The notes under the pieces are model-generated. The model was not told where the DNA came from, did no database searches, and saw nothing but the letters and a program-made list of their open reading frames with translations. DNA of 64,000 nt from Pseudomonas fulva (GTDB lineage: Bacteria > Pseudomonadota > Gammaproteobacteria > Pseudomonadales > Pseudomonadaceae). Of this stretch, positions 1 through 8,910 are shown one piece after another. The stretch covers positions 62,001 to 126,000 of the forward strand of contig NZ_JADNYP010000014.1 in the NCBI RefSeq assembly GCF_015680705.1. The letters run 5' to 3'. Each line of letters starts with the position of its first letter. Position 1 is the first letter of the stretch. Both the position numbers and the translations under genes were made by a program.

Positions 1-77
1 ATGGTCGCTACGGCGCTTGCCTCAGCTTCGCTCAAATCCGATACAGTTGAGGCCAAGCACCATAATGTGGATTCAAG

Positions 78-950
78 ATGGACAAACAACAGATCCAGAA
101 GCTGATCGAAAAGGAATTCGATTCACTACCCCGTGTGTTGCAGCAGGCAGCACGATTCGTCGTCAGTAATCCAACGGACGTGGCCCTCGACTCCATGCGC
201 GGCGTAGCGCGCAAAGCGGGTGTACAGCCAGCAGCAATGCTTCGTCTCGCTCGGCAACTGCGCTTTGAAAACTACGAGGTGTTTCGTGAACATTTTCGCA
301 GCTGGCTGGCCGATCGCGACTCGCCGTTAACCGATCGGGCGAAAGCCCTGCGCCGAGGGCCGCACGGCGATTCCAATGCCGAACTGGTCAGTCTATGGCT
401 CGAGGCGGAATCCCGTAATCTTTCGCAAACCTTGGGAGCGGAAAGACACGCCTCGATAGCGCAGGCTCTGCTTCTGCTTCAAGGCGCCGAACGGATCTAT
501 GTCATGGGCCTGCGCAGCCTTTTTTCGGCTGCATTTTATTTCAACTACACCTGCAGCATGTTCATGGGTAACGTGACCATGCTGACCAGTATCGGTGGAA
601 CGTTCGCCGATGAGCTACGCCGCATCAACGATCGGGACGTTCTGCTGGTGTTCAGCTATCACCCCTACACGCAGGATTCCTTGCGTGCGATGACGTTCGC
701 GACGCAACGAGGTGCCAAGATCATCACCGTGACTGATAGCCCTGTAGCGCCAACGGCTCCGATAGCCAGCTGCGTTCTGCTTGCGCCGAATACTACTCCT
801 TCATTGTTGCCGTCTGTTCTTCCCGCCTTGGCAATTTCCCAGACGTTGGCCGCGCTGCTGGTAGCCAATAGCGCCGACGCCAGCATGCAGGAGATAGCCA
901 ACAGCGAGGCTCAGCTACGGCATTTCAATGTCTATCTGAAAGATCATTGA
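78..950 (+). CDS. MurR/RpiR-family transcriptional regulator
   Basis: A 290-residue protein with the RpiR layout. An N-terminal helix-turn-helix domain covers about residues 1-77 (RGVARKAGVQPAAMLRLARQ is the helix-turn-helix core), and a SIS ligand-binding domain covers about 125-265, beginning near ERIYVMGLRS. RpiR proteins usually sense phosphosugars. Here the gene heads a permease, aminotransferase, FAD oxidoreductase and aldehyde dehydrogenase set, so the ligand is more likely an amino acid or amine intermediate (inference). It is co-oriented with the operon and 177 nt upstream of the permease gene. That gap holds palindromes that could be its operators. Codon use is less GC3-biased than in the core genes further along. 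Confidence 0.88.
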   Translation: MDKQQIQKLIEKEFDSLPRVLQQAARFVVSNPTDVALDSMRGVARKAGVQPAAMLRLARQLRFENYEVFREHFRSWLADRDSPLTDRAKALRRGPHGDSNAELVSLWLEAESRNLSQTLGAERHASIAQALLLLQGAERIYVMGLRSLFSAAFYFNYTCSMFMGNVTMLTSIGGTFADELRRINDRDVLLVFSYHPYTQDSLRAMTFATQRGAKIITVTDSPVAPTAPIASCVLLAPNTTPSLLPSVLPALAISQTLAALLVANSADASMQEIANSEAQLRHFNVYLKDH

Positions 951-1051
951 CGTGCAGGAGCTCGACATGAGCACTGCCCATTTGAATCGTTCGCCTTTTC
1001 ACTGAAAACCTGGTTGACGCTCGTTCCAGGTAGGCTTATGCTCGGCAAAAA

Positions 1052-1090
1052 ATGAAACATATGTTGCATCAATGTAAAAAATAAAACATT
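1052..1090. promoter_or_regulatory. Candidate RpiR operators upstream of the permease
   Basis: Two inverted repeats lie in an AT-rich stretch before the permease gene. ATGAAACAT abuts ATGTTGCAT at 1052-1069 (one mismatch). AATGT pairs with ACATT at the two ends of 1071-1090. TGAAACA-type half sites are common for RpiR-family regulators, so this is the likely control region of the operon. The assignment is inference. Confidence 0.4.
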
Positions 1091-1127
1091 TGGTCTGCCT
1101 AAAAATAACTCCAATGAGGCTCGAGCA

Positions 1128-2546
1128 ATGAGTGATATATCTCCTCCAATCTCTGCGAAAGGCGAAGCAAAGCTCAGTCGTACTCTCAAGCAGCGACACG
1201 TCACCATGATTTCGCTTGGCGGAATCATCGGTGCCGGCCTATTCGTCGGTAGCAGCGCCGTGATCACCACCATCGGACCAGCAGCAGTACTCAGCTATGC
1301 GCTGGCTGGTCTGGTCGTACTGCTTGTGATGCGGATGTTGGGCGAAATGGCCATAGCCATCCCTGGCATCGGTGCATTCACCGAATACAACCGTATCGGT
1401 CTTGGAAATTGGGCAGGTTTTGCCTCTGGGTGGCTGTACTGGTACTTCTGGGTGATCGTGGTCGCCGTGGAAGTCGTGGTAGGAGCAGGCATGCTGCATC
1501 GCTGGATTCCTGTGCCTGAATGGATTATCGGCATCGCGTTGCTGAGCGTCATGACTGTGGTGAATCTCCTCTCGGTGCGCTCCTATGGCGAGTTCGAATA
1601 CTGGTTCGCCTCGTTGAAAGTCGCCGCGATAATCGTCTTCATCGTGGTGGCTTCGGCCTATGCATTTGGTTTCACTTCCGATGCACCAACCCTCGGTAAT
1701 ATCAACAGCCACGGCGGGTTCATGCCTTTTGGCTTCCAAGCTGTGATTGCCGGGGTTCCGATGGTCATTTTCGCGATCTGTGGCGCGGAGATCGCGACCA
1801 TCGCCGCAGCGGAATCCGATGAGCCTGCCCGTGGCGTAGCAAGCATGACTCGTTCGGTAATCGTGCGAGTATTGACCTTCTACGTCGGATCGATCCTGTT
1901 GATCGTCTGCGTCGTACCTTGGGATACATTGGAAGCGGGTCACTCGCCCTTCGTTGCGGCCATGGACCTGATGCAGATCCCCTATGCGGGGGATATGATG
2001 AACGCAGTCGTGCTCATCGCCGTCCTCAGCTGCTTGAACTCTGGCCTGTACGTTGCTTCTCGAGTGCTGTTCAGTCTTGGCCAGCGGGGCGAAGCTCCCA
2101 AGGGAATGATCAAGCTGTCTGCCAGTCAAGTACCGCAGCGCGCAATTCTCTTCAGCAGCGTTATTGGCTTCATTGCCGTGATCTGCTCGATCATATCGTC
2201 CGAGGTTGTATTCCTTTGGCTGGTCAATGCCTCTGGAGCGATCATGCTGTTTATCTATCTGCTCATTGCCGCTGCGCAACTTCGTATCCGCTCTCGTTTC
2301 GAGCGAGAAGCCCCGCAGGCTCTGAGTTTGCGCATGTGGCTGTTCCCTTGGTTGACCTATGCGGTCATCGCAGCGATCTCCGCGATGCTGATCGCCATGG
2401 CGCTGCGCCCGGAATTCCAGACTCAGTTCATCGCCTCGGTCGTCCTTCTCGCGCTCGTGTTGGCCCTGTACAGATTGCGCAAACCCTCTAGTTCCGGTGC
2501 GGCCGCACATCTTGACCAGATTCTTGGCGCTCGCCGCGCCAACTGA
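1128..2546 (+). CDS. Amino acid permease, APC superfamily (AAT/GabP-like)
   Basis: A 472-residue membrane protein with about 12 hydrophobic segments. The N-terminus has the APC signature HVTMISLGGIIGAGLFVGSS, followed by the conserved first helices of the AAT family, which includes GabP, AnsP and ProY. Such proteins are proton-coupled importers of amino acids or GABA in the inner membrane. It sits 55 nt before the aminotransferase gene, so it probably brings in the substrate of this operon. The exact substrate cannot be read from sequence. GabP-like import of an omega- or beta-amino acid would suit the neighbouring enzymes. Confidence 0.88.
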   Translation: MSDISPPISAKGEAKLSRTLKQRHVTMISLGGIIGAGLFVGSSAVITTIGPAAVLSYALAGLVVLLVMRMLGEMAIAIPGIGAFTEYNRIGLGNWAGFASGWLYWYFWVIVVAVEVVVGAGMLHRWIPVPEWIIGIALLSVMTVVNLLSVRSYGEFEYWFASLKVAAIIVFIVVASAYAFGFTSDAPTLGNINSHGGFMPFGFQAVIAGVPMVIFAICGAEIATIAAAESDEPARGVASMTRSVIVRVLTFYVGSILLIVCVVPWDTLEAGHSPFVAAMDLMQIPYAGDMMNAVVLIAVLSCLNSGLYVASRVLFSLGQRGEAPKGMIKLSASQVPQRAILFSSVIGFIAVICSIISSEVVFLWLVNASGAIMLFIYLLIAAAQLRIRSRFEREAPQALSLRMWLFPWLTYAVIAAISAMLIAMALRPEFQTQFIASVVLLALVLALYRLRKPSSSGAAAHLDQILGARRAN

Positions 2547-2601
2547 CCTGAACATGAATCCTTGAGCCTCCCAGTGGCGGCTCTTCCAGCCGGAGACTTG
2601 C

Positions 2602-3939
2602 ATGAACTATCCCGAAGATAGCTTCGCTTCCCGACAGATCTATACGCGTGCGTGTAGGGTGATGCCGGGAGGAAATACCCGGACGACGGTGTACATGAAG
2701 CCATTTCCACTCTATGCGGTACGCGGTCAAGGTTGCAGGGTGTGGGATGCCGATGGTGTCGAGCGTATTGACTGTATCAATAACTTCACCGCCATGATCC
2801 ACGGATACTGCCATCCTGAGGTAGACGAGGCCGTCAAAGACCAATTGGCGCTGGGAACATGTTTCGGCATGCCCACCGAGAGCGAGATAGAACTCGCACA
2901 AATCCTGTGTGAGCGTCTGGCAGGCATCGACCAGGTGCGCTTCACCAATTCCGGGACTGAAGCCGTCATGATGGCATTGAAGGCCGCACGGGCTTTCACC
3001 GGTCGGGGCAAGATCGCAAAAGTCGAAGGTGCATATCACGGCTCCTATGACTACGCCGAAGTCAGCCTCGACTCCACCCCGGCCAACTGGGGCGAGTCAG
3101 TGCCCATCTCGACGCCCTATGCCCAGGGTACGCCCGAGGGAGTGCTCGATGATGTGGTGGTGCTGCCGTTCAACAATGTCGAACTGACCGAGCGCATTCT
3201 GCGCGAACAGGCTGGCCAGCTTGCCGCAGTGCTGGTCGATCCAATGCCGAATCGAGCCGGCCTCGTACCGGCCACGGCGCAGTATATGGAGTGTCTTGCC
3301 CGGATAACCAAGGACACCGGCACCTTGCTGATCTTCGACGAGGTGATCAGTTTTCGTCTTGGCTATCATGGCGCCCAAGGCATCTGGGGAGTCACGCCCG
3401 ACCTGACCACCTTGGGCAAGATCATCGGTGGCGGCTTCCCGATCGGCGCGGTTGGTGGACGAGCGGAGGTCATGAGGGTGTTCGATCCTAGATTCGGCAA
3501 ACCGGCACTTCCCCACGGTGGCACCTTTTCCGCCAATCCTGTCAGCATGCGAGCAGGGGTCGCGAGCTTACGCCTGCTCGACGAAACGGCGTTCGAACGA
3601 CTCGAACTCATCGGTAGCCGAGTCCGTGACGGCATCGATGCAGCCTTCAGGCGCCTGGGCATCCCTGGACATACCACTGGGCGTGGTTCCCTTCTGAAAG
3701 TCCATTTCACCGACAGCACCGTGGCCGACTATCGCAGTGCATATCTCGATGGCGAAGCGGCCAGGCGCTTGTCCGTCTTCAATCTCGGTCTGCTGAATCG
3801 AGGCGTGCTGACTGCCAGTTATGGCTTGATGGCGCTTTCCACATGCATGACAGACGCTGACATCGACCAGGTAATCGCCGCCGCCGATGGTGCTCTGCAC
3901 GATGTGGCGCAGAGTCTGGAAACGGCTCAGGCAGTTTGA
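2602..3939 (+). CDS. Class III aminotransferase, glutamate-1-semialdehyde aminomutase-like
   Basis: A 445-residue fold-type I PLP enzyme. The cofactor aspartate is in LLIFDEVIS (about D246) and the Schiff-base lysine in TTLGKIIGGG (about K273), matching the GSA-aminomutase branch of class III. HemL has its own chromosomal role. This copy is in a catabolic operon, and this branch also contains beta-amino-acid aminotransferases, so a transaminase acting on a beta- or omega-amino group is likelier than tetrapyrrole synthesis (inference). The N-terminus FASRQIYTRACRVMPGGNTR is typical of the family. It is 10 nt from the FAD oxidoreductase gene. Confidence 0.85.
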   Translation: MNYPEDSFASRQIYTRACRVMPGGNTRTTVYMKPFPLYAVRGQGCRVWDADGVERIDCINNFTAMIHGYCHPEVDEAVKDQLALGTCFGMPTESEIELAQILCERLAGIDQVRFTNSGTEAVMMALKAARAFTGRGKIAKVEGAYHGSYDYAEVSLDSTPANWGESVPISTPYAQGTPEGVLDDVVVLPFNNVELTERILREQAGQLAAVLVDPMPNRAGLVPATAQYMECLARITKDTGTLLIFDEVISFRLGYHGAQGIWGVTPDLTTLGKIIGGGFPIGAVGGRAEVMRVFDPRFGKPALPHGGTFSANPVSMRAGVASLRLLDETAFERLELIGSRVRDGIDAAFRRLGIPGHTTGRGSLLKVHFTDSTVADYRSAYLDGEAARRLSVFNLGLLNRGVLTASYGLMALSTCMTDADIDQVIAAADGALHDVAQSLETAQAV

Positions 3940-3949
3940 GAGGTACTTG

Positions 3950-5266
3950 ATGATGAATCGCACCGTCAAAAGCACGCCCTACTGGTGGGAGGCGGCTCCT
4001 CTTGCCAAACACGATGAAATGCAGTTGCCTGGCCGCAGCGATGTCGTGATCGTGGGCGCAGGTATCACTGCCATGTGTGCAGCCATCCCGCTCCTGCGAG
4101 CGGGACGTAGCGTGACCATCGTCGATGCTGGTGAGATTGGCAGCGGCGCTAGTACTCGAAACGCAGGCTATGTGTCGCGTTCCTTCAAGCACAGCTTCGC
4201 CGACCTGGAGCGCAAGCATGGTCTTGAATACGCTATCAGGCTGTATGCCGAGCTGCAGCAGTCGGTCGAGGCGGTACGCTCCATGGTGCAAAGCGAATCG
4301 ATCGACTGCGATCTGAAGATGATAGGGCGTTTCATGCCTGCCCCTACGACCGCAGCTTATGATGCCCTGGCCAAAGACCTCGAAGCCCAACGCAAGCACT
4401 TGGGATTCGACTTCGAAATGATCCCGCGCGAGCGTGTGCGGGATGAAATCGCCACGGACATCTATCAGGGTGGGGCTCTGCTGCCTGATCTTGGAGGGCT
4501 TCATCCAGGAAAGTATCACGCTGGACTGCTTGAAAGCGCAAAGCGCCTCGGCGCGGTGACGATTTCGAACACGCCTGTCCGTAGTGTGAAGCCGAGCGCA
4601 GATAGTCAGGTTCGGGTTCGAACGTCGCGTGGCGAGATCATCGCAACAGACGTGATCATAGCGACCAATGGCTACACCGATGTCCTGATTCCATGGCTAC
4701 GTCGTCGCATAATTCCATTCGACGCCCACATGATTTCCACTGCAGCATTGGCTCCAGAGCTGGTCAAGCGAATCATTCCGAACGGGCGCGTATGCATAGA
4801 TACCAACCATAACCCGTTCTTCGTTCGTCCTTCGCCTGATGGAACCCGTCTGTTGTTCGGCGCGTTGACTGGGGAGCGGCCCGATACTCCTGAGCAAAAA
4901 GGCGAACGCCTTCGTACGCTGCTGTGCCGGCTGTTGCCCGACCTTGACCAAGCAGAGATCGAATACTCCTGGACAGGGCGCTGCAGCGGTACCTTCGATC
5001 TTTACCCGCATATGGGTACACATCAAGGTATCCACTACTCGGTCGGCTACTGCTTCGTAGGCGTGCCCATGGGTACCTATCTGGGCGGCAAGCTCGCCGC
5101 AGGCATTCTCGGTCGAGCGGATGCAGCTACGGTGTTCCGCGACCGCGGCTTCCCCACTGTTCCCCTGTACAGCGAAAGGCCATGGTTCCTGCCGGCTGTA
5201 TTCGGTTACTACCGATTCCTCGACAAACGCACCCCAGCAGGTGCTCTCGCTCAAGCACACTCATGA
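3950..5266 (+). CDS. FAD-dependent oxidoreductase, DAO family
   Basis: About 438 residues. A dinucleotide-binding motif, DVVIVGAGIT, lies at about residues 31-40, followed by GSGASTRNAG at about 64-73, as in the D-amino-acid oxidase/PuuB/glycine-oxidase superfamily (pfam DAO). Such enzymes oxidise primary or secondary amines or D-amino acids, passing electrons to oxygen or quinone. The start at 3950 (ATGATG) is chosen because GAGAGG lies just upstream; an upstream start would overlap the aminotransferase gene. The YWWEAAP start of the protein resembles gamma-glutamylputrescine oxidase-type proteins. The substrate is unknown. Confidence 0.85.
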   Translation: MMNRTVKSTPYWWEAAPLAKHDEMQLPGRSDVVIVGAGITAMCAAIPLLRAGRSVTIVDAGEIGSGASTRNAGYVSRSFKHSFADLERKHGLEYAIRLYAELQQSVEAVRSMVQSESIDCDLKMIGRFMPAPTTAAYDALAKDLEAQRKHLGFDFEMIPRERVRDEIATDIYQGGALLPDLGGLHPGKYHAGLLESAKRLGAVTISNTPVRSVKPSADSQVRVRTSRGEIIATDVIIATNGYTDVLIPWLRRRIIPFDAHMISTAALAPELVKRIIPNGRVCIDTNHNPFFVRPSPDGTRLLFGALTGERPDTPEQKGERLRTLLCRLLPDLDQAEIEYSWTGRCSGTFDLYPHMGTHQGIHYSVGYCFVGVPMGTYLGGKLAAGILGRADAATVFRDRGFPTVPLYSERPWFLPAVFGYYRFLDKRTPAGALAQAHS

Positions 5267-5282
5267 CCAACGGAGCATTCCG

Positions 5283-6848
5283 ATGACTACCGAGTTTCCA
5301 CGCGTTACATATGCCACTCAAGGCGAGGATCTTTCTGCGCTTCATGACTTCCTCGACACGGAAATTCCTGCGTTTCGTGCCAAATGGCTAGGTCGTCATT
5401 GGCCTAACTTGATCGATGGCCAGGCAAGTGAACAGGGCGACAAGTATTCGGCTTTCAGCCCCATCGATAACGAGACGCTATTAGGAACATTCGTTTCAGC
5501 TGACACCATTGCCGTCGATCTTGCCGTCCAGGCGGCCCGCAAGCAATTCGAAATCTGGGGCCACACGTCTTGGCAGGAACGTATTCAGAAACTGCGCGGC
5601 TGGACCGACGTTTTGCGCCGCCGCAAGTATGAAATTGCCGTCGCCTGCCTGCTGGAAATCGGTAAGTCCCGTATCGAAGCGCTCGGTGAGGCTGATGAAG
5701 TCCTCGACATGGTTGATTACTACTGCGGTGAATACGAGCGAAACAACGGATATGTACAACCTCTGCGTCGAGAATTTCCCAGTGAGGAAACCAGCACGCG
5801 ATTACGCCCGATAGGGGTATTCGGTGTTATTGCGCCATTCAACTTTCCGCTGGTGTTGTCGGTCAACCTGATCATCGGTGCAATTCTTGGTGGCAACACC
5901 GTGGTATTCAAGCCATCTCCGAACTGTGGCATCACAGCTAACCTGCTGGTCGACACCTTGCGCGAAGCTGGCTTGGGTCATCTTGTCCAGCTCCTGGCCG
6001 GGCATGATGAATGCGGCAAGGCCCTCGTTGCCCATCCTGAGATCGACGGCATTGCTTTCACAGGATCGTACGCAACCGGCATGGCAATTCACCGTGAGCT
6101 AGGCAAGGCGTTGTACTCCAAGCCGCTGATTGCCGAGATGGGTGGTAAAAACCCAGCCTACGTATGTGCCAGCGCCAATCTGCAGCATGCGGCACGTGGC
6201 GTGGCACGTTCTGCTTTCGGCTTGCAAGGACAGAAATGCAGCGCCTGCTCGGTTGTGTATGTCGACAATGCGGTGAAAGAGGCATTCGTCGAAGCGCTGA
6301 TTGCCGAGGCTAAGCAAGTCGCCATCGGTGATCCGCAAACCAAGGAAGCCTGGATGGGACCGCTGTATGACGCCGACGCCGCTGAGCGCTTCTTCGACGC
6401 AGTCGAAACTGCGCGGCGTGATGGGAGCGTATTGTATGGAGGCGTCGCCGTCGAGGCTGCGCCCTACCCACGTGGACATTACGTTGTGCCCGCAGTGGTG
6501 GAGTTGCCCAACGGCCATCCGCTCGTACGCGATGAACTGTTCGCACCGTTCGTGGCTGTACTGGCTGTGAGCGGGCTCGAGTCGGCTATTGCGCTGGGTA
6601 ATGCCGTCAACTATGGCTTGTCGGCAGGCATCTACACCACGGACGAAGCCGAGCTGCAATATTTCCTCGAACACGCCGAAGCCGGCGCGCTTTATGCCAA
6701 TCGTCCGAGCGGCGCTACTACTGGTGCATGGCCTGGAGTGCAAAGCTTTTGCGGGTGGAAAGGATCAGGCATGAGCCATAAGGGAGGGCTTGGCCCAAAT
6801 TACCTTCCACAATATATGCGTGAGCAGAGCCATACGATTATGCGTTGA
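5283..6848 (+). CDS. Aldehyde dehydrogenase, P5C-dehydrogenase-like
   Basis: A 521-residue NAD(P)-dependent aldehyde dehydrogenase. The general-base glutamate is in IAEMGGKNP (about E285) and the nucleophile in GQKCSACS (about C319). GQKCSACS is the motif typical of 1-pyrroline-5-carboxylate (glutamate semialdehyde) dehydrogenases, which suggests an aldehyde that also bears a carboxylate or amino group. It starts 16 nt after the FAD oxidoreductase gene and is the last gene of the operon. It would oxidise the semialdehyde produced by the oxidase or aminotransferase (inference). The start at 5283 is preceded by a weak purine stretch; upstream in-frame starts would lie inside the preceding gene. 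Confidence 0.87.
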   Translation: MTTEFPRVTYATQGEDLSALHDFLDTEIPAFRAKWLGRHWPNLIDGQASEQGDKYSAFSPIDNETLLGTFVSADTIAVDLAVQAARKQFEIWGHTSWQERIQKLRGWTDVLRRRKYEIAVACLLEIGKSRIEALGEADEVLDMVDYYCGEYERNNGYVQPLRREFPSEETSTRLRPIGVFGVIAPFNFPLVLSVNLIIGAILGGNTVVFKPSPNCGITANLLVDTLREAGLGHLVQLLAGHDECGKALVAHPEIDGIAFTGSYATGMAIHRELGKALYSKPLIAEMGGKNPAYVCASANLQHAARGVARSAFGLQGQKCSACSVVYVDNAVKEAFVEALIAEAKQVAIGDPQTKEAWMGPLYDADAAERFFDAVETARRDGSVLYGGVAVEAAPYPRGHYVVPAVVELPNGHPLVRDELFAPFVAVLAVSGLESAIALGNAVNYGLSAGIYTTDEAELQYFLEHAEAGALYANRPSGATTGAWPGVQSFCGWKGSGMSHKGGLGPNYLPQYMREQSHTIMR

Positions 6849-6863
6849 AGCGGTTTCTTCCTT

Positions 6864-6888
6864 GCCCCGCGCTTCGGCCGGGGCTTTC
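6864..6888 (+). terminator. Terminator after the aldehyde dehydrogenase operon
   Basis: GCCCCG pairs with CGGGGC around a short CG-rich loop, followed by a short T run. It lies 15 nt after the stop codon and marks the end of the catabolic operon. Confidence 0.6.
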
Positions 6889-6980
6889 GATTGCGTCAGT
6901 TGGATCGAGCAAAATCCGAGTCAAGGAAGCCTGCAGGACCTTGCCAATATGACCGCCAACGTTGGGCAGAAAAGGCGAAG

Positions 6981-7952
6981 CTAGAGCCAGTCCGAGCGCT
7001 TGAAGCTGAGATACAGCGCCGTACAGCCCGTGGCGATCACCCCCAGCACGGCGAAATAGCCGTAGTGCCAGCCCAGCTCCGGCATGTTCTCGAAGTTCAT
7101 CCCGTAGATCCCGGCGATGGCCGTGGGGAAGGCCAGGATCGCTGCCCAGGCGGCGAATTTGCGTTGCACCGCGCTCTGGCGCGCCGAATCCAAGAGCAGG
7201 CCGACTTCTATGGTCTGGCTGGCCAGTTCGTGGATGGTCGAAAGATCTTCCATTTGCCGGTTCACATGGATCTGCACGTCGCGAAAGTAAGGGCGCATGT
7301 TCTTGTCGATGAACGGGAAGTTCAGCCGTTGCAGTTCCTCGCTGATCTCCACCATCGGCGCCACGTAGCGGCGCAGGCGCAGGATCTCGCGGCGCAGGCC
7401 GTGCAGGTGCTGGATGTCCTGTTCCCTGAGCGAGCCGCCCAGCACGCTGTGTTCGAGGGCCTCGATATCGGCATGAATGGCTTCGCTGACCGGCTGGTAG
7501 TTTTCAGTGACGAAGTCCAGCAGGGCGTAGAGCACGAAGTCTTCGCCATGCTCGAGCAACAGTGGGCGGGCCTCGCAGCGTTGGCGCACCAGGGCATAGG
7601 ACTTGGAATGCCCGTTGCGGCAGGTGATGACGTAGCCGTTGCCGGCGAAGATATGGGTTTCTATGAACTCCAGGCGGCCGTCGCGGCGCACCGGTGAATA
7701 GGTGACGATGAACAGCGCGTCGCCAAAGGTCTCGAGCTTGGGGCGGCTGTGCTTTTCCAGCGCGTCCTCGATCGCCAGTTCGTGCAGGTTGAACTGTCGC
7801 TGGAGGGTCGCCAACTGCTCGGCGCTGGGCTCTTCCAGGCCGATCCAGACGAAGTGCCCTGGCTTGCGCGCCCACTCGCTGCCTTGCTCGAGGCTGATGT
7901 CGGTGATCCTGCGACCAGCGTTGTACACCGCTGCTGCCACGACTCGTCCCAT
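6981..7952 (-). CDS. CorA-family divalent metal ion transporter
   Basis: A 323-residue CorA/ZntB-type channel. It has a long cytoplasmic N-terminal domain and two C-terminal membrane helices, with the pore signature YGMNFENMPEL between them (about residues 285-295). It moves Mg2+, or possibly Zn2+, Co2+ or Ni2+, across the inner membrane as a pentamer. The GMN motif is intact. An AGGAGG ribosome site precedes the start. It is on the opposite strand from the catabolic operon and converges with it. MPEL after GMN is the standard CorA periplasmic loop, so Mg2+ is the default guess. Confidence 0.9.
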   Translation of the reverse strand: MGRVVAAAVYNAGRRITDISLEQGSEWARKPGHFVWIGLEEPSAEQLATLQRQFNLHELAIEDALEKHSRPKLETFGDALFIVTYSPVRRDGRLEFIETHIFAGNGYVITCRNGHSKSYALVRQRCEARPLLLEHGEDFVLYALLDFVTENYQPVSEAIHADIEALEHSVLGGSLREQDIQHLHGLRREILRLRRYVAPMVEISEELQRLNFPFIDKNMRPYFRDVQIHVNRQMEDLSTIHELASQTIEVGLLLDSARQSAVQRKFAAWAAILAFPTAIAGIYGMNFENMPELGWHYGYFAVLGVIATGCTALYLSFKRSDWL

Positions 7953-8038
7953 GCTGCGCTACCTCCTGGCCTGTCCTCACAGACAGCGTGGCCGCAGCGG
8001 CGTTCCAGGGCAACCCGTGCGGCGCCGCGCCGGCCGGA

Positions 8039-8758
8039 TCAGGACCGGGCGAGCTCGCGCTCCATCTGGTCGATGCACTGTTGCATCTGTTCTCGGCATT
8101 GTTCGATGAGCGCCGGGATGTCCTGCTTGCCCAGGCCGGTCGTGGCGATCGGCGGCAGCGAACGGACGATCACCGTCTGTCGACGCCAGCCGGACAGGCT
8201 CAGGCGGCGGGCATAGCGACTGACGCAAACCGGGACGATCGGCACGCCAGCCTCGACGGCCATGTGGAAGGCGCCTTTCTTGAAGTCCAGCAGGCGCTCG
8301 CCTCGATTGCGCGTGCCTTCCGGAAAGATCCAGATCGACGTGTCGTCGTGCAGGATGCGCGTGGTCAGTTGCAGCGCCTTGCGAGCCTGGTAGGCATTGC
8401 TGCGATCGACCAGCACGTTGCCGCCGAGCCAGAACAATTGGCCGAACAGGGGGATCCAGCCCAGGCTCTTCTTGCCGATGGCCACGGTGCGACGCGGCAC
8501 GACGTGGCCGAGAATGAACAGGTCATGGTTGGACTGGTGGTTGGCGACAATGACACAGCCGGGCGGCTGGTCGCCGAGCGGGCCGACCTCGGCCTGGACC
8601 TTCAGGCGCATCAGCCAGGTAGCCGGCAGGCTGTAGAGGCGGGCGAAGATGCGGCTGTTGTCAGGGTTGAACGGACGGCACAGCCCGATCAGCAGACCCA
8701 CGAAACCCACCAGCAGGAAGTGCAGGCCCAGCAGGAACATACGCGGAAGATAAAGCAT
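8039..8758 (-). CDS. 1-acyl-sn-glycerol-3-phosphate acyltransferase (PlsC-type)
   Basis: A 239-residue membrane-bound acyltransferase. N-terminal hydrophobic helices (residues 8-27) are followed by the catalytic H-X4-D motif NHQSNHD (H74, D79) and the phosphate-binding FPEGTRNRG (about 145-153). It transfers an acyl chain to lysophosphatidic acid, giving phosphatidic acid. The start at 8758 (MLYLPRMF) fits the family; a longer reading frame would begin inside the repeat-containing intergenic region. Pseudomonads carry several plsC/olsA/hdtS-like paralogs, so I give no symbol. It follows the crotonase gene on the same strand after a 152-nt gap. Confidence 0.87.
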   Translation of the reverse strand: MLYLPRMFLLGLHFLLVGFVGLLIGLCRPFNPDNSRIFARLYSLPATWLMRLKVQAEVGPLGDQPPGCVIVANHQSNHDLFILGHVVPRRTVAIGKKSLGWIPLFGQLFWLGGNVLVDRSNAYQARKALQLTTRILHDDTSIWIFPEGTRNRGERLLDFKKGAFHMAVEAGVPIVPVCVSRYARRLSLSGWRRQTVIVRSLPPIATTGLGKQDIPALIEQCREQMQQCIDQMERELARS

Positions 8759-8830
8759 GGTACGACTCACACCAGATGGTCGCCGCGCAGTGTACGACCG
8801 TGCACTGGGAGCGGCAAGGCGTGAGCTGCC

Positions 8831-8905
8831 CGCAAGCCGCAAGCCGCGAACCACAAGCAGGAGTAGGCCGATCTTCCATGCGCCAACGCTCGGCTTGCAG
8901 CTTGC
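8831..8905. repeat. AAGC-rich intergenic inverted repeat, copy A
   Basis: The left arm GCAAGCCGCAAGCC (8831-8844) pairs with the right arm GGCTTGCAGCTTGC (8892-8905) with one mismatch, across a spacer of about 47 nt. Related elements lie near 14.5, 21.5 and 60.2 kb. It is probably a dispersed REP-like palindrome. Confidence 0.55.
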
Positions 8906-8910
8906 CGCGC

